Positions 16,636 to 24,208 of a stretch of DNA of 35,315 nucleotides are shown piece after piece (within the stretch, counting starts at the first letter, position 1; each line of letters starts with the position of its first letter). Source of the DNA: CAXXOK01 sp035353235 (GTDB taxonomy: Bacteria > Bacillota > Clostridia > Christensenellales > Aristaeellaceae); contig DAOPZG010000009.1 of assembly GCA_035353235.1 (NCBI GenBank), forward strand, positions 1-35,315, written 5' to 3'. The notes beneath the pieces are model-generated. The model was not told the origin of the DNA. It made no database searches and saw only the letters and a program-made list of their open reading frames with translations. A program made the position numbers and the translations under genes.

Positions 16636-16663
16636 TTGCGTTTGTTTTGTTGTGTGTTATGAT
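16636..16663 (+). promoter_or_regulatory. Likely promoter of the first LacI gene
   Basis: TTGCGT (16636-16641), a 16-base spacer and TATGAT (16658-16663); an overlapping GATAAT (16661-16666) is an alternative -10. It is weaker than the other promoters here. The start codon follows about 40 bases later. Confidence 0.4.
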
Positions 16664-16704
16664 AATACATTATATGGGAAGTAAACTGCGAACCGAAAGG
16701 ATGC

Positions 16705-17748
16705 ATGCAGATGAAAATTCGGGTCCGGGATATCGCGGCCAGGGCAGGCGTTTCTCCCGCGACAGTCAGCAACGCGCTGAACGGGCGCGCCGGGGTGAGC
16801 AGGGAAATTGCCGCGCAGATTCGCGCGCTCGCAAACGAGATGGGGTACAGCAGCGTGAAAGCCTCCGCGAAAACCGCACCTGAAAAAAGCTATGTCCGCC
16901 TTGTAATGTTCAAGCGGCACGGTCTGGTCGTGATGGACACGCAGTTTTTTATGGAACTGGTGGAAAGCATCGAGCGGGAGTGCCAGGCGCAGGGCCACGA
17001 ACTGATCATCACGCACATTCACAGCCAGCAGGACGCGGATTACCGCGAGCGAATCCGCAGCATATGCGCGGAAAAGTGCGCGGGCGTGATCCTGCTGGGC
17101 ACGGAGATGTATGCCGAGGATCTGGCCTGTTTTGAGCATTGCAACTCTCCGCTGCTGGTGCTGGATAATCTGTTCCGGCATGAAAAAGTGAACGCCGTCG
17201 TGATGAACAATTATAACGCCGGCTACATGGCGGTAAACGCGCTTCGGGAGGCGGGGCATCGCCAGATCGGGCACATTACAAGCGTGGTAGAGTTCAGCAA
17301 CATGCGCTATCGGCGAAAAGGCTATGAGGCGGCGATGGAAGAAGGCGGGCTGCCGGTAGAGGATAGCAGCTTCTGGCGCGTAACGCCCACACTGGACGGC
17401 GCGTACAGCGATATGCTGGCACTGCTGGAAAGCGGGCGTAAACCGCCCACCGCTTTCTTTGCGGGAAATGACATCATGGCGGTCGGCTGTATGCGCGCGC
17501 TTGCGGAAAAAGGATACGCGACCCCCCGCGACGTTTCCATGATCGGGATGGACGATGTGCAGCTGTGTCAGTTCCATATGCCTTCGCTTACGTCCATCAA
17601 AGTATTCCGGCAGGAGATGGGCGTTGTGGCGGTGCGCACGCTGTTGCAAATCGCGAGCGACATCAACCTGAAGTGCGTGGTAAAGATCGAGCTGGATGTT
17701 GAACTGGTGAAGCGCGAAAGCGTTGCCGCGCCCCGCGCCGACGCATAA
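16705..17748 (+). CDS. LacI-family transcriptional regulator (cluster with transketolase operon)
   Basis: A 347-residue repressor with an N-terminal helix-turn-helix (RDIAARAGVSPATVSNALNG, about 8-27) and a periplasmic-binding-protein-like effector domain typical of LacI proteins. The ATG at 16705 has AAAGG only 4 bases upstream; the ATG at 16711 (MKIRVRDIA) is 10 bases away and also possible. It follows the isomerase gene by 161 bases with its own weak promoter. The ATTTGCYAAAT sites in its own and in the transketolase promoter are likely targets, and a sugar or sugar phosphate of this pathway is the likely inducer. Confidence 0.92.
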   Translation: MQMKIRVRDIAARAGVSPATVSNALNGRAGVSREIAAQIRALANEMGYSSVKASAKTAPEKSYVRLVMFKRHGLVVMDTQFFMELVESIERECQAQGHELIITHIHSQQDADYRERIRSICAEKCAGVILLGTEMYAEDLACFEHCNSPLLVLDNLFRHEKVNAVVMNNYNAGYMAVNALREAGHRQIGHITSVVEFSNMRYRRKGYEAAMEEGGLPVEDSSFWRVTPTLDGAYSDMLALLESGRKPPTAFFAGNDIMAVGCMRALAEKGYATPRDVSMIGMDDVQLCQFHMPSLTSIKVFRQEMGVVAVRTLLQIASDINLKCVVKIELDVELVKRESVAAPRADA

Positions 17749-17773
17749 TCGCCGGGAGCGTTCAATGGCAACG

Positions 17774-17796
17774 GGCCGGAGGACAGAAAGCCGGCC
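17774..17796 (+). terminator. Weak hairpin after the LacI gene
   Basis: GGCCGG (17774-17779) pairs with CCGGCC (17791-17796) around 11 bases, 25 bases after the LacI stop. A T-run appears only at 17809-17813, so terminator function is doubtful. Confidence 0.3.
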
Positions 17797-17853
17797 TGGA
17801 TGCCGAACTTTTTCGAAAAGAAGAAGGGTATCATTTACAGAAAAAAATCAAGA

Positions 17854-17885
17854 TACGCCCAATTTCAGAAATGAAATTGGGCGTA
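17854..17885 (-). terminator. Intrinsic terminator of the second importer operon
   Basis: TACGCCCAATTTCA (17854-17867) and TGAAATTGGGCGTA (17872-17885) pair perfectly around GAAA. On the minus strand the hairpin is followed by TCTTGATTTTTTT. It lies 19 bases after the stop of the last permease gene. There is no T-run on the plus side, so it mainly serves the minus-strand operon. Confidence 0.85.
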
Positions 17886-17904
17886 AAAACGATGCTTCTT
17901 CGTA

Positions 17905-18765
17905 TCAGTCCTTGATTCCGGACATTTTGATTCCTTCGATAAAATAACGCTGGCACAGGAAAAAGATAATCAGCACAGGAATCATGGTGGTGACGGCAAC
18001 GGCCATCATCTGCCCGATCTTCGTCTGCCCCATGGAGCTGTTGAGGAACTGCAACCCAATCGCCAGCGTAAACTTTTGCGTGCTGTTGATGTAGATCAAG
18101 GGCTGGAAAAAATCGTTCCAATTATATACCAGCGACATCACCAGCACACACAGCGATACGGATTTTACCGACGGCATCATAATATGAACGAACGTTTGCA
18201 GCGTTGAAGCGCCGTCGATGTAAGCGGCTTCATTCAGTTCTTTGGGCAGGGTACGGAAGAACTGTATGAACAGGAAAATGTTAAACGCGCCGCCGCCCAG
18301 CCACGCGGGGATAATAAGCGGCCAATAGGTGTCTACCATCCCCATTTTGAGGTACAGCAGATACTGCGGAATCAGGGTTACCTGGCTGGGCAACATCATG
18401 GTGGCCATCATCAGGGTATACCAGAGCTTTGAGCCTTTACACTGGAAACGCGCAAAACCGTAGGCCACAACCTGGGCGGAAATCACGGTGCCAACCGTGC
18501 ACAGAAGGGAAACAAGCACTGTGTTTTTGAAGAACAGCAGGAAGTTCGCCTTGCCCAAACCGTTGGTATAGTTAATCCATAACCATTTCTTCGGAATGAT
18601 GGAAGGCGGAAAACGGTACGCTTCCGCGGTGGATTTCACAGAGGTCAGGATCATCCAGAGAAACGGCATAATGCTGATGACCGTGCAAAGAATCAGAATG
18701 ATGTAAACTAAAGTACGGCCGACAGCCCGTCTGGTACGGTAGGAAGAATTTTTTCTCATTGTCAT
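17905..18765 (-). CDS. Sugar ABC transporter permease, MalG type (second importer)
   Basis: A 286-residue membrane protein with six hydrophobic segments and the EAA loop ELNEAAYIDGAST (about 176-188). It is the last gene of a three-gene CUT1 importer, followed by a strong terminator. A second in-frame ATG (18759) lies two codons in; GGGAG is about 4 bases before the first and 10 before the second, so either may be used. It lies 9 bases after the partner permease stop. Confidence 0.93.
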   Translation of the reverse strand: MTMRKNSSYRTRRAVGRTLVYIILILCTVISIMPFLWMILTSVKSTAEAYRFPPSIIPKKWLWINYTNGLGKANFLLFFKNTVLVSLLCTVGTVISAQVVAYGFARFQCKGSKLWYTLMMATMMLPSQVTLIPQYLLYLKMGMVDTYWPLIIPAWLGGGAFNIFLFIQFFRTLPKELNEAAYIDGASTLQTFVHIMMPSVKSVSLCVLVMSLVYNWNDFFQPLIYINSTQKFTLAIGLQFLNSSMGQTKIGQMMAVAVTTMIPVLIIFFLCQRYFIEGIKMSGIKD

Positions 18766-18774
18766 GCTCTCCCA

Positions 18775-19671
18775 TCAATCCCCGTAGAAAACCCATTTAC
18801 GGGAGGTGGATTGGACGATCAGCGTAATCGCCATAATCGCGACAAACAGAGTCCACGCTACAGCCGACGCATACCCCATCTTGCCGTATTCAAAGGCATT
18901 CTGGAATACCAGCATGGACATGGTCCGGGTGGAGTCCACCGGGCCTCCGTCGGTCAGGATGTAGGGTTGATTGAACAGCTGGAAGGCGTTGATGATGCCG
19001 ATTACGAGGTTGAAGAAAATGGTGGGGGTGCTGAGGGGGATGGTGATGGTAAAAATTTGCCGGAACGTGGAGGCGCCATCGATTTCAGCGCTTTCGTAAT
19101 AGGATTGGGGGATATCCTGTATGCCGGAAAGCATAATCAGGATATTATTGCCGATGGACCAGAGGTTCATTAAAACGATGCACATCAGAGCGGTATTTTT
19201 ATCCCCTAACCAGTTAGGTCCGGAGATGCCGAACATGGATAATACATAGTTGATGAGGCCGTAGCTGCCGTTAAACAGCCAGCCCCACATGATGGTTACG
19301 GCGACGCCGGCGGTTAAGTAAGGGATATAGAATACGCTGCGGAAAAAACCCAAACAGCGGACTTTGCGACTCAGGAGCCAGCCCAGGAAAAAGGACAGGA
19401 TCAGGTTTAGGGGTACAAACATCAGTACGTAAACGAGGGTGTTCCGGAAGGAAATCCAGTAGCGCGTATCGGCGGTGAAGGCGGTTAGAAAATTTGCGAA
19501 GCCTATGTAGCCGCCTGTTCCGGTAAAGCCGGTATCCGTAAGGGAAAGACGAAAAGACTCAAACATGGGATAGACCGTCAGCACTAAAAAACCAATCAAC
19601 CAGGGGGAAATGAAGGCGTAGAAATTCTTCGTATTCCGACGTTCAAACCCGGATATGCTACTCTTTTTCAT
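18775..19671 (-). CDS. Sugar ABC transporter permease, MalF type (second importer)
   Basis: A 298-residue membrane protein with a short cytoplasmic N-terminus, six hydrophobic segments and an EAA-type loop that reads YYESAEIDGASTFRQ (about 191-205), with Ser in place of the first Ala. It pairs with the downstream permease. Seventy-two bases containing a hairpin separate it from the binding-protein gene. As in the other importers here, there is no ATPase gene nearby. Confidence 0.93.
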   Translation of the reverse strand: MKKSSISGFERRNTKNFYAFISPWLIGFLVLTVYPMFESFRLSLTDTGFTGTGGYIGFANFLTAFTADTRYWISFRNTLVYVLMFVPLNLILSFFLGWLLSRKVRCLGFFRSVFYIPYLTAGVAVTIMWGWLFNGSYGLINYVLSMFGISGPNWLGDKNTALMCIVLMNLWSIGNNILIMLSGIQDIPQSYYESAEIDGASTFRQIFTITIPLSTPTIFFNLVIGIINAFQLFNQPYILTDGGPVDSTRTMSMLVFQNAFEYGKMGYASAVAWTLFVAIMAITLIVQSTSRKWVFYGD

Positions 19672-19693
19672 TGTTTACTCCACCTGCGAACGA

Positions 19694-19730
19694 AAGGGCG
19701 AGGGAAAGAAGGTTCTTTCCCCCGCGCCTT
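19694..19730 (-). terminator. Hairpin between binding-protein and permease genes (second importer)
   Basis: A long, slightly interrupted stem (AAGGGCGAGGGAAAGAA against TTCTTTCCCCCGCGCCTT, loop AGGT) starts 13 bases after the binding-protein stop codon on the minus strand. No T-run follows. It probably stabilises or partly terminates the binding-protein mRNA. Confidence 0.6.
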
Positions 19731-19743
19731 ACCGTTAATCAAT

Positions 19744-21054
19744 TTAGTTTGCTTTGATGCTGGTGTTGAAACCGTAGCTGGCGAACTCGTCCATGCACTG
19801 CTGTGCATACTTCGTCATGGTATCTTCCGGGGTTTGACCGTCCATGGTTACAGCCTGCACCATGGTGGCCCAGATATCACCGGTGGAAGCCAACGTGCCG
19901 CCAAAGGGATTCAGGTGAGCGGCGCCCAGATGAGCAACCATGTAGTCGTTAAAGGTGGTGCCGAAGCCGGGATACTCGATTTTTGCGTAATAATTTTCGG
20001 CAACTGCCTTGGAAGCGGGGATGCCGCAGGTGGCCGTAGCTTTGCACATATCCTCGTTGGCATAAGCGGATTCTTTCAGGAATTCCCAGGCCGCGTCCAC
20101 GTTCTTGGCGGTTTGGGTGATGGCCCAGCCGGTAGCGTACTGAACATTGATCTCTTTGCCATCGCTCACGCCGCTGGGCATGGGCACGAATGCAACGTTG
20201 ATCCCGTTCTCGGCGCAGTCATTCAGGAAGCTCTCCGCTTCGAAACCGCCGCAGGGATACATGGCGCACAGGCCGCTTTCGAAAAGTACGGCGGAGGGGA
20301 TCGCTTTGCTTTCGGTATCATTGGGCATCAGACCGCCGGTAATCAGCTTCTGATACAGTTCCAGGCTCTTGGTGATATCGGCGCTGTTCATATAGCAGGT
20401 CTGCAGATCGGGAGAGTAGGGCACGCCGCCGCCGGCATAGAGCATGATGTTGTTCATTACCCAATGCTTGGCGATCGCAAAAGTCTGGTTGGCGCCTTCG
20501 CCACCGACGAATTTGGTGCCCCAGTCCAGCAGGTCGTTCATGGTCCAACCCGCTTCGGGATAGGCAACGCCCGCGTTGTCGAACATATCCTTGTTAATGG
20601 CCATGTAGAAGCAGTTGGAATGGAGGGGGAAGCCTTCCAGTTTTCCGTCGGCATCATAGTAGCCGTCGATCATGCCGGGCAGCAGTACTTCGTCCAGCTT
20701 TACCCCGTCACGTTCCACAAGGGGATTGAGGTCCATGTAATATTTGGTGTTCATGCCGAAATAATCGGGAGACATCTGGATAACGTCGGGAGCAGAACCG
20801 CTGGACAGGGCAGCGGAAGCTTTCTGGTCCCATACGGAATCGGCGGTGGGGATGATGGAATACTCCACTTCCAGTTCGGGATGCGCGGCGATAAAGGTTT
20901 CAATGATGGCTTTCCGCTGCTCGGCTTCCGCATCCGCGCCCCAGGCCCAGATGGTCAGCTTGCCGGACAGGGGTGTGGTCTCCGCGCTGGCGACGCTGCA
21001 CAGAGAAGCAACCAGGATTAAGGTTAACATAAGGGCTGCGATTTTTTTCCACAT
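19744..21054 (-). CDS. Extracellular sugar-binding protein (second importer)
   Basis: A 436-residue family 1 solute-binding protein. The signal peptide MWKKIAALMLTLILVASLC then SVASA ends in a likely SASA-type cleavage before ETTPLSG; no proper lipobox is present. The mature start, KLTIWAWGADAEAEQRKA, is typical of CUT1 binding proteins. GAGGAGG lies just before the ATG. It is the first gene of an operon with two permeases; an AraC regulator gene lies upstream on the same strand. No enzyme is linked, so the ligand cannot be guessed beyond a saccharide. Confidence 0.92.
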   Translation of the reverse strand: MWKKIAALMLTLILVASLCSVASAETTPLSGKLTIWAWGADAEAEQRKAIIETFIAAHPELEVEYSIIPTADSVWDQKASAALSSGSAPDVIQMSPDYFGMNTKYYMDLNPLVERDGVKLDEVLLPGMIDGYYDADGKLEGFPLHSNCFYMAINKDMFDNAGVAYPEAGWTMNDLLDWGTKFVGGEGANQTFAIAKHWVMNNIMLYAGGGVPYSPDLQTCYMNSADITKSLELYQKLITGGLMPNDTESKAIPSAVLFESGLCAMYPCGGFEAESFLNDCAENGINVAFVPMPSGVSDGKEINVQYATGWAITQTAKNVDAAWEFLKESAYANEDMCKATATCGIPASKAVAENYYAKIEYPGFGTTFNDYMVAHLGAAHLNPFGGTLASTGDIWATMVQAVTMDGQTPEDTMTKYAQQCMDEFASYGFNTSIKAN

Positions 21055-21128
21055 AGACAGTTCCTCCTCGATGATGAAATTTGTGAAACGCTCTCTTTTT
21101 GATATTCAGAAAGCTCACTATTGAATGT

Positions 21129-21158
21129 ATTATACGGCCTTTAATTTACCACAAACAA
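21129..21158 (-). promoter_or_regulatory. Promoter of the second importer operon
   Basis: On the minus strand TTGTTT (21153-21158), an 18-base spacer and TATAAT (21129-21134) lie between the AraC gene and the binding-protein gene. The weak -35 and good -10 fit an activator-dependent promoter, and the AraC protein is the natural candidate. The leader is about 70 bases. Confidence 0.6.
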
Positions 21159-21175
21159 TATTCGATTTTGCGGAA

Positions 21176-22228
21176 TTATAGTCCTTTTTTACTCGGCTCG
21201 TGATGACAGATTGCCTTATATGCGGTTGGCGTCAACCCGGTAAAGCGCAGAAAAACGCGGTTCAGGTAACTGACTGAGCCAAAATTGAGCCGTTCCGCCA
21301 GTTCCGTGGTGCTGATATCCTCAAAACGAAGCAATTCTTCCGCACGACCTATGCGGGACATATTACAGAATTCGGTATAACCGTACCCTGTTGTGTTTTT
21401 AAAATTTCGGCTGAAGTCGCCGTAACTCATGTGAGACAGTGCCGCCGCGTCGGACATGGAAAGATGCTCTTCCGGAGACGAGATGATCCGGGAAACCAGG
21501 TGCTGAAAATGGGTGCCCAGATTCATGATGCCATCGTAGGTTATCATGATCATTCCCGCCTCCAGCAAACACAGAAGAAGCTGAAGCAGGTCACTGTTCA
21601 GATGCAGCTCGTGAAGCGGGGTGTGCCAGGCTACCGATAACCGGTTATGCGCTTCGGTTTCGCAATCATCATAATAAGATGGAATAACGTCTGCTATTTT
21701 CCGCAGTAACTGGTCCGTCGGACCCTCTTTAGCAAGATGAATGCCGTCCGTGCTGATACTGCTGGCTGCCATGCGCAGCATAGCTCCTTCCGGGAGCGAA
21801 GGCACGCTCAACCTTACAAACTGTTGGCTGAACTGCACCATCAAAGAGTAACGGTAGCCTTCGTCCTCACAGGAGTGAGGCTGGAAGGGCGCAAAAAGTT
21901 TAAACATCCGATCCGTCCCGGTAGCGTTGCCATCTATGGGATCCACATAATATTGCAGTTCATAAAACGAATGGCAATGCCATGGGAAAAGCGTATAGTT
22001 TGTGAAGTCATTATGGATATGCAAGGCGCCGGTCGCATTCACTACGGCAATAGATTGCCCATCATGATAATGGTCTTGAAATAGCACCGCGTCATCACCC
22101 TTCATCCTCCTGCGTTTTCCGTAACCCATGGGTTCGTAAGACACAAACCATTGCGCTTGGCAGATCCAAAACGCATTGGGAAGGTGTTTTTTATTAATGC
22201 ACAGAGCAAAACCGGTTTTTTCTACCAC
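21176..22228 (-). CDS. AraC-family transcriptional regulator
   Basis: Up to 350 residues: an N-terminal cupin-like sensor region (from about 45; FPWHCHSFYELQYYV near 80-95) and a C-terminal double helix-turn-helix of AraC type (about 245-340; LAERLNFGSVSYLNRVF and FTGLTPTAYKA). The start is unsure. GTG 22228 lies about 8 bases after the predicted transcription start and has no ribosome site. ATG 22129 also lacks one. ATG 22105 has AGGAGG directly adjacent, with no spacing. The first 40 residues have no domain character, so a shorter protein is likely. It should control the importer operon 121 bases downstream. Confidence 0.88.
   Translation of the reverse strand: MVEKTGFALCINKKHLPNAFWICQAQWFVSYEPMGYGKRRRMKGDDAVLFQDHYHDGQSIAVVNATGALHIHNDFTNYTLFPWHCHSFYELQYYVDPIDGNATGTDRMFKLFAPFQPHSCEDEGYRYSLMVQFSQQFVRLSVPSLPEGAMLRMAASSISTDGIHLAKEGPTDQLLRKIADVIPSYYDDCETEAHNRLSVAWHTPLHELHLNSDLLQLLLCLLEAGMIMITYDGIMNLGTHFQHLVSRIISSPEEHLSMSDAAALSHMSYGDFSRNFKNTTGYGYTEFCNMSRIGRAEELLRFEDISTTELAERLNFGSVSYLNRVFLRFTGLTPTAYKAICHHEPSKKGL
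22208..22219. promoter_or_regulatory. Palindrome AAAACCGGTTTT just inside the AraC transcript
   Basis: A perfect 12-base palindrome about 17-28 bases downstream of the predicted AraC start site. It could be an operator for autoregulation or chance. Confidence 0.3.
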
Positions 22229-22242
22229 ATTACTTCATTTTT

Positions 22243-22271
22243 ATTATAACATCCGATCCAACCATCCGCAA
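22243..22271 (-). promoter_or_regulatory. Probable promoter of the AraC gene
   Basis: On the minus strand TTGCGG (22266-22271), a 17-base spacer and TATAAT (22243-22248) predict a start near 22236. The perfect -10 box makes it the best candidate in this gap. Confidence 0.5.
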
Positions 22272-22343
22272 ATTCTCAAAGGAAGAAAAGGAACATATAG
22301 CACAGCTGGCCCACATTTTTTACGCGGAAATTGCCGCAGAGTC

Positions 22344-22372
22344 TTGCATTTTACAGCGTGTTCGTGTATTAT
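22344..22372 (+). promoter_or_regulatory. Promoter of the tRNA-Thr gene
   Basis: TTGCAT (22344-22349), 17 bases and TATTAT (22367-22372) predict a start near 22379, about 16 bases before the mature tRNA 5' end. Confidence 0.7.
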
Positions 22373-22394
22373 ATCACCGTTGCCCAAAAAATGG

Positions 22395-22470
22395 GCTGAT
22401 GTAGCTCAGTCGGTAGAGCACATCCTTGGTAAGGATGAGGTCACGCGTTCGAATCGCGTCATCAGCTCCA
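22395..22470 (+). tRNA. tRNA-Thr, anticodon GGT
   Basis: A 76-base cloverleaf with encoded CCA (22468-22470). The acceptor arms GCTGATG (22395-22401) and CATCAGC (22460-22466) pair fully, with discriminator T22467. The anticodon stem CATCC/GGATG encloses TTGGTAA, giving anticodon GGT, which reads ACC and ACT threonine codons. The D-loop has AGCTCAGTCGGTAGAGC, and the T-arm GCGTTCGAATCGC has the invariant TTCGA. It stands alone between two regulator genes with its own promoter and terminator. Confidence 0.97.
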
Positions 22471-22477
22471 GAAGAAA

Positions 22478-22510
22478 ACCCCGCAGGTTGCAAAGCCTGC
22501 GGGGTCTTTG
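22478..22510 (+). terminator. Intrinsic terminator of the tRNA gene
   Basis: ACCCCGCAGG (22478-22487) pairs with CCTGCGGGGT (22496-22505) around 8 bases, followed by CTTTGTG. It begins 8 bases after the tRNA CCA end. Confidence 0.85.
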
Positions 22511-22781
22511 TGCTTCTGATGAGGCCGATGCGCACTCAGGTTGCTTATTACTATGTTTGCATCTTCGAAAATGCAGCTGCCCCTGAATTGCCCCCAATTG
22601 TTGAAATTGTTACTGCTATCACTGAAATAATAAATATGAAAAGCCTGCATGGGGGTGGCTCCTGGAACTGGCAGATCATTTGCTTCTTCTTTATGCGAAC
22701 GGTATTCATCGTTGCTTTTGCGCTGCATTTCCAAGCATTCCATCGCGCCATCCGCGAAAATGAATCGTCTTATTATCTGTA
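22511..22781. other. Gene-free spacer between the tRNA terminator and second LacI gene
   Basis: About 270 bases with lower GC than the surroundings. A minus-strand frame here could encode a short hydrophobic peptide (RLFIFIISVIAVTISTI), but it has no convincing ribosome site. I see no RNA structure or terminator that I would claim for the LacI gene ending at 22782. Confidence 0.4.
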
Positions 22782-23807
22782 CTATATCACAATGCTTTCG
22801 CGGATTTCTAATATTGGCTTATGCGTAATGCTCATCTGCCCGCGCTCCGGATGCTGGATGGCTTGTTGCAGCAGTACCAGACAGTCCCGGCTCATCTCCT
22901 CCATAGGCATCTGGATGGTGGAAAGCGTGGGAATGGTGTATCCTTCGCTGCTGCCGCCACTGTAGCACAGCAAACTGATCTGTTCGGGGATACGGAAGCC
23001 CCGCACCTGCAGTTCGTGCAGCGCGCTGGCACCCATCAACCCCTCGGAGAAGAAGATGGCATCCGGCATATCCGGGCCGTCGGGAATCAATTGCGCGGCC
23101 TCTTTGCCACCTTCATAACGGTTACTTACACGCAGCACATGCGTTTCCGGCAAATGCAGCGCCAGCCGCTGGCATCCGTTGATAAAGCCCTGCTCGCGCT
23201 CCTCCCCGGCGACGGAAACATTTCGCCCCGTCACCAGGTATACGTTGTGCAAACCTTTTTGGGCAAACACGCGCGCCGCAATCTCGCCGATGTTTGCGTT
23301 GTCGGCATACACGTAGTGATGATGAGCGGATACACGATTGAACAATACGATGGGTGCGGGGATTTCAAGGCTTTCCAGATAGTTCATGTCATCCGTGGAC
23401 ATTCCCATAAACACCGCACCGTTGAAACAGGTCTGGTGGATCTGCTCGTCCGCGTCGCGTAACTGCCCCTGCGTGTAGGGATAGAGCACGATTTCGGGCT
23501 TCATGTCGTCCTTGTCGCCCGCCAGCAGATCGTGGATACCAGCAAAAAAACTGCCAACCACAGCCACATGACGCGTTGGGGCGAAAAACACAGCGATAAT
23601 AAGCCGACTCGCGTTTTGCATGCGAAGGCGTTTGGCGTATACGTTGGGCTTGTATTGCAGCTCTTTGGCTGCGTCCAGAATGCGCTGCTGACTGGCTTTG
23701 CTGATGCGGGCTTCGTCTCCGCGACCGCTGAGCACCATCGATACGTTGCCCATGCTCATACCCGCCAATTCGGCGATTTGTTTAAGGCCTACCCGCTTTT
23801 GCGCCAT
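22782..23807 (-). CDS. LacI-family transcriptional regulator (esterase operon)
   Basis: A 341-residue repressor with an N-terminal helix-turn-helix (LKQIAELAGMSMGNVSMVLS, about 8-27, then the hinge YKPNVYAKRLR) and a periplasmic-binding-like effector domain. The start at 23807 is set by GGAGGGG upstream and by the family N-terminus; the open frame extends to 23915 but that part is leader, containing one operator. It is divergent from the esterase/ABC/MATE operon. Three 16-base palindromic sites (23846-23861, 23987-24002, 24107-24122) lie in the gap, so it very likely represses both directions. The effector is probably the imported saccharide or a product of it. Confidence 0.92.
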   Translation of the reverse strand: MAQKRVGLKQIAELAGMSMGNVSMVLSGRGDEARISKASQQRILDAAKELQYKPNVYAKRLRMQNASRLIIAVFFAPTRHVAVVGSFFAGIHDLLAGDKDDMKPEIVLYPYTQGQLRDADEQIHQTCFNGAVFMGMSTDDMNYLESLEIPAPIVLFNRVSAHHHYVYADNANIGEIAARVFAQKGLHNVYLVTGRNVSVAGEEREQGFINGCQRLALHLPETHVLRVSNRYEGGKEAAQLIPDGPDMPDAIFFSEGLMGASALHELQVRGFRIPEQISLLCYSGGSSEGYTIPTLSTIQMPMEEMSRDCLVLLQQAIQHPERGQMSITHKPILEIRESIVI

Positions 23808-23845
23808 ACCGATCCCCTCCAGTTCGAAGGGCGGATGATTGCCCC

Positions 23846-23861
23846 TCAAAAGCGTTTTTGC
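23846..23861. promoter_or_regulatory. Operator copy 3 (in the LacI leader)
   Basis: TCAAAAGCGTTTTTGC matches the perfect palindrome at 24107-24122 at 14 of 16 positions. It lies inside the transcribed leader of the LacI gene, between its promoter and start codon, where bound repressor would block elongation. Confidence 0.6.
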
Positions 23862-23950
23862 ACAGTCTCTGGAGAAGGCGCGTACTTCTTTGGAATGTTG
23901 CAGTGCCTTCATCATACCGGATACCGGCTCGCCAGTGAATTAAGATACTT

Positions 23951-23980
23951 TATAATTGCACTTTTTCCTCAATTTGTCAA
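23951..23980 (-). promoter_or_regulatory. Promoter of the second LacI gene
   Basis: On the minus strand a perfect TTGACA (23975-23980) is followed after 17-18 bases by AATTAT/ATTATA (23951-23957). The leader to the ATG at 23807 is about 135 bases and contains an operator copy. Confidence 0.6.
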
Positions 23981-23986
23981 TAGAAA

Positions 23987-24002
23987 GCAAAAAGGATTTT
24001 GC
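23987..24002. promoter_or_regulatory. Operator copy 2 (next to the LacI -35 box)
   Basis: GCAAAAAGGATTTTGC matches the site at 24107-24122 at 14 of 16 positions. It starts 6 bases upstream of the LacI TTGACA box. Its centre is 141 bases from copy 3 and 120 bases from copy 1. Confidence 0.6.
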
Positions 24003-24064
24003 ATTTTACAATTCATTCACGCGCGACTGCGGTAAAGTCTTTTAAAATATAGCGATATTGGGTG

Positions 24065-24093
24065 TTGACAGAACAGAAACGCTGCGCCATAAT
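24065..24093 (+). promoter_or_regulatory. Promoter of the esterase/ABC/MATE operon
   Basis: TTGACA (24065-24070), 17 bases and CATAAT (24088-24093) predict a start near 24100 and a leader of about 110 bases. It is the only strong promoter seen before a seven-gene run. Confidence 0.75.
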
Positions 24094-24106
24094 CGTGCCA
24101 GATAAA

Positions 24107-24122
24107 GCAAAAACGTTTTTGC
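24107..24122. promoter_or_regulatory. Operator copy 1, perfect palindrome GCAAAAACGTTTTTGC
   Basis: A perfect 16-base palindrome with central CG, the classic form of a LacI-family operator. It sits about 7-22 bases downstream of the predicted start of the esterase operon. Confidence 0.75.
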
Positions 24123-24126
24123 GCTA

Positions 24127-24170
24127 CGGAACTGGAAAGATAACCGTGTGGTTCATACCGGAACTGGAAA
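24127..24170 (+). repeat. Two 12-base direct repeats in the esterase operon leader
   Basis: CGGAACTGGAAA occurs at 24127-24138 and 24159-24170, 32 bases apart (about three helical turns), between operator copy 1 and the first start codon. It could be an activator site or an RNA element; no known family is recognised. Confidence 0.45.
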
Positions 24171-24208
24171 CGCAACAGCGTGAGTGATGAATGGATGGAG
24201 GAATACAC

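Noticed and set aside
22462..22743. A 93-codon minus-strand open frame downstream of the tRNA
   Set aside because: It runs through the tRNA terminator and has no ribosome site or recognisable domain.
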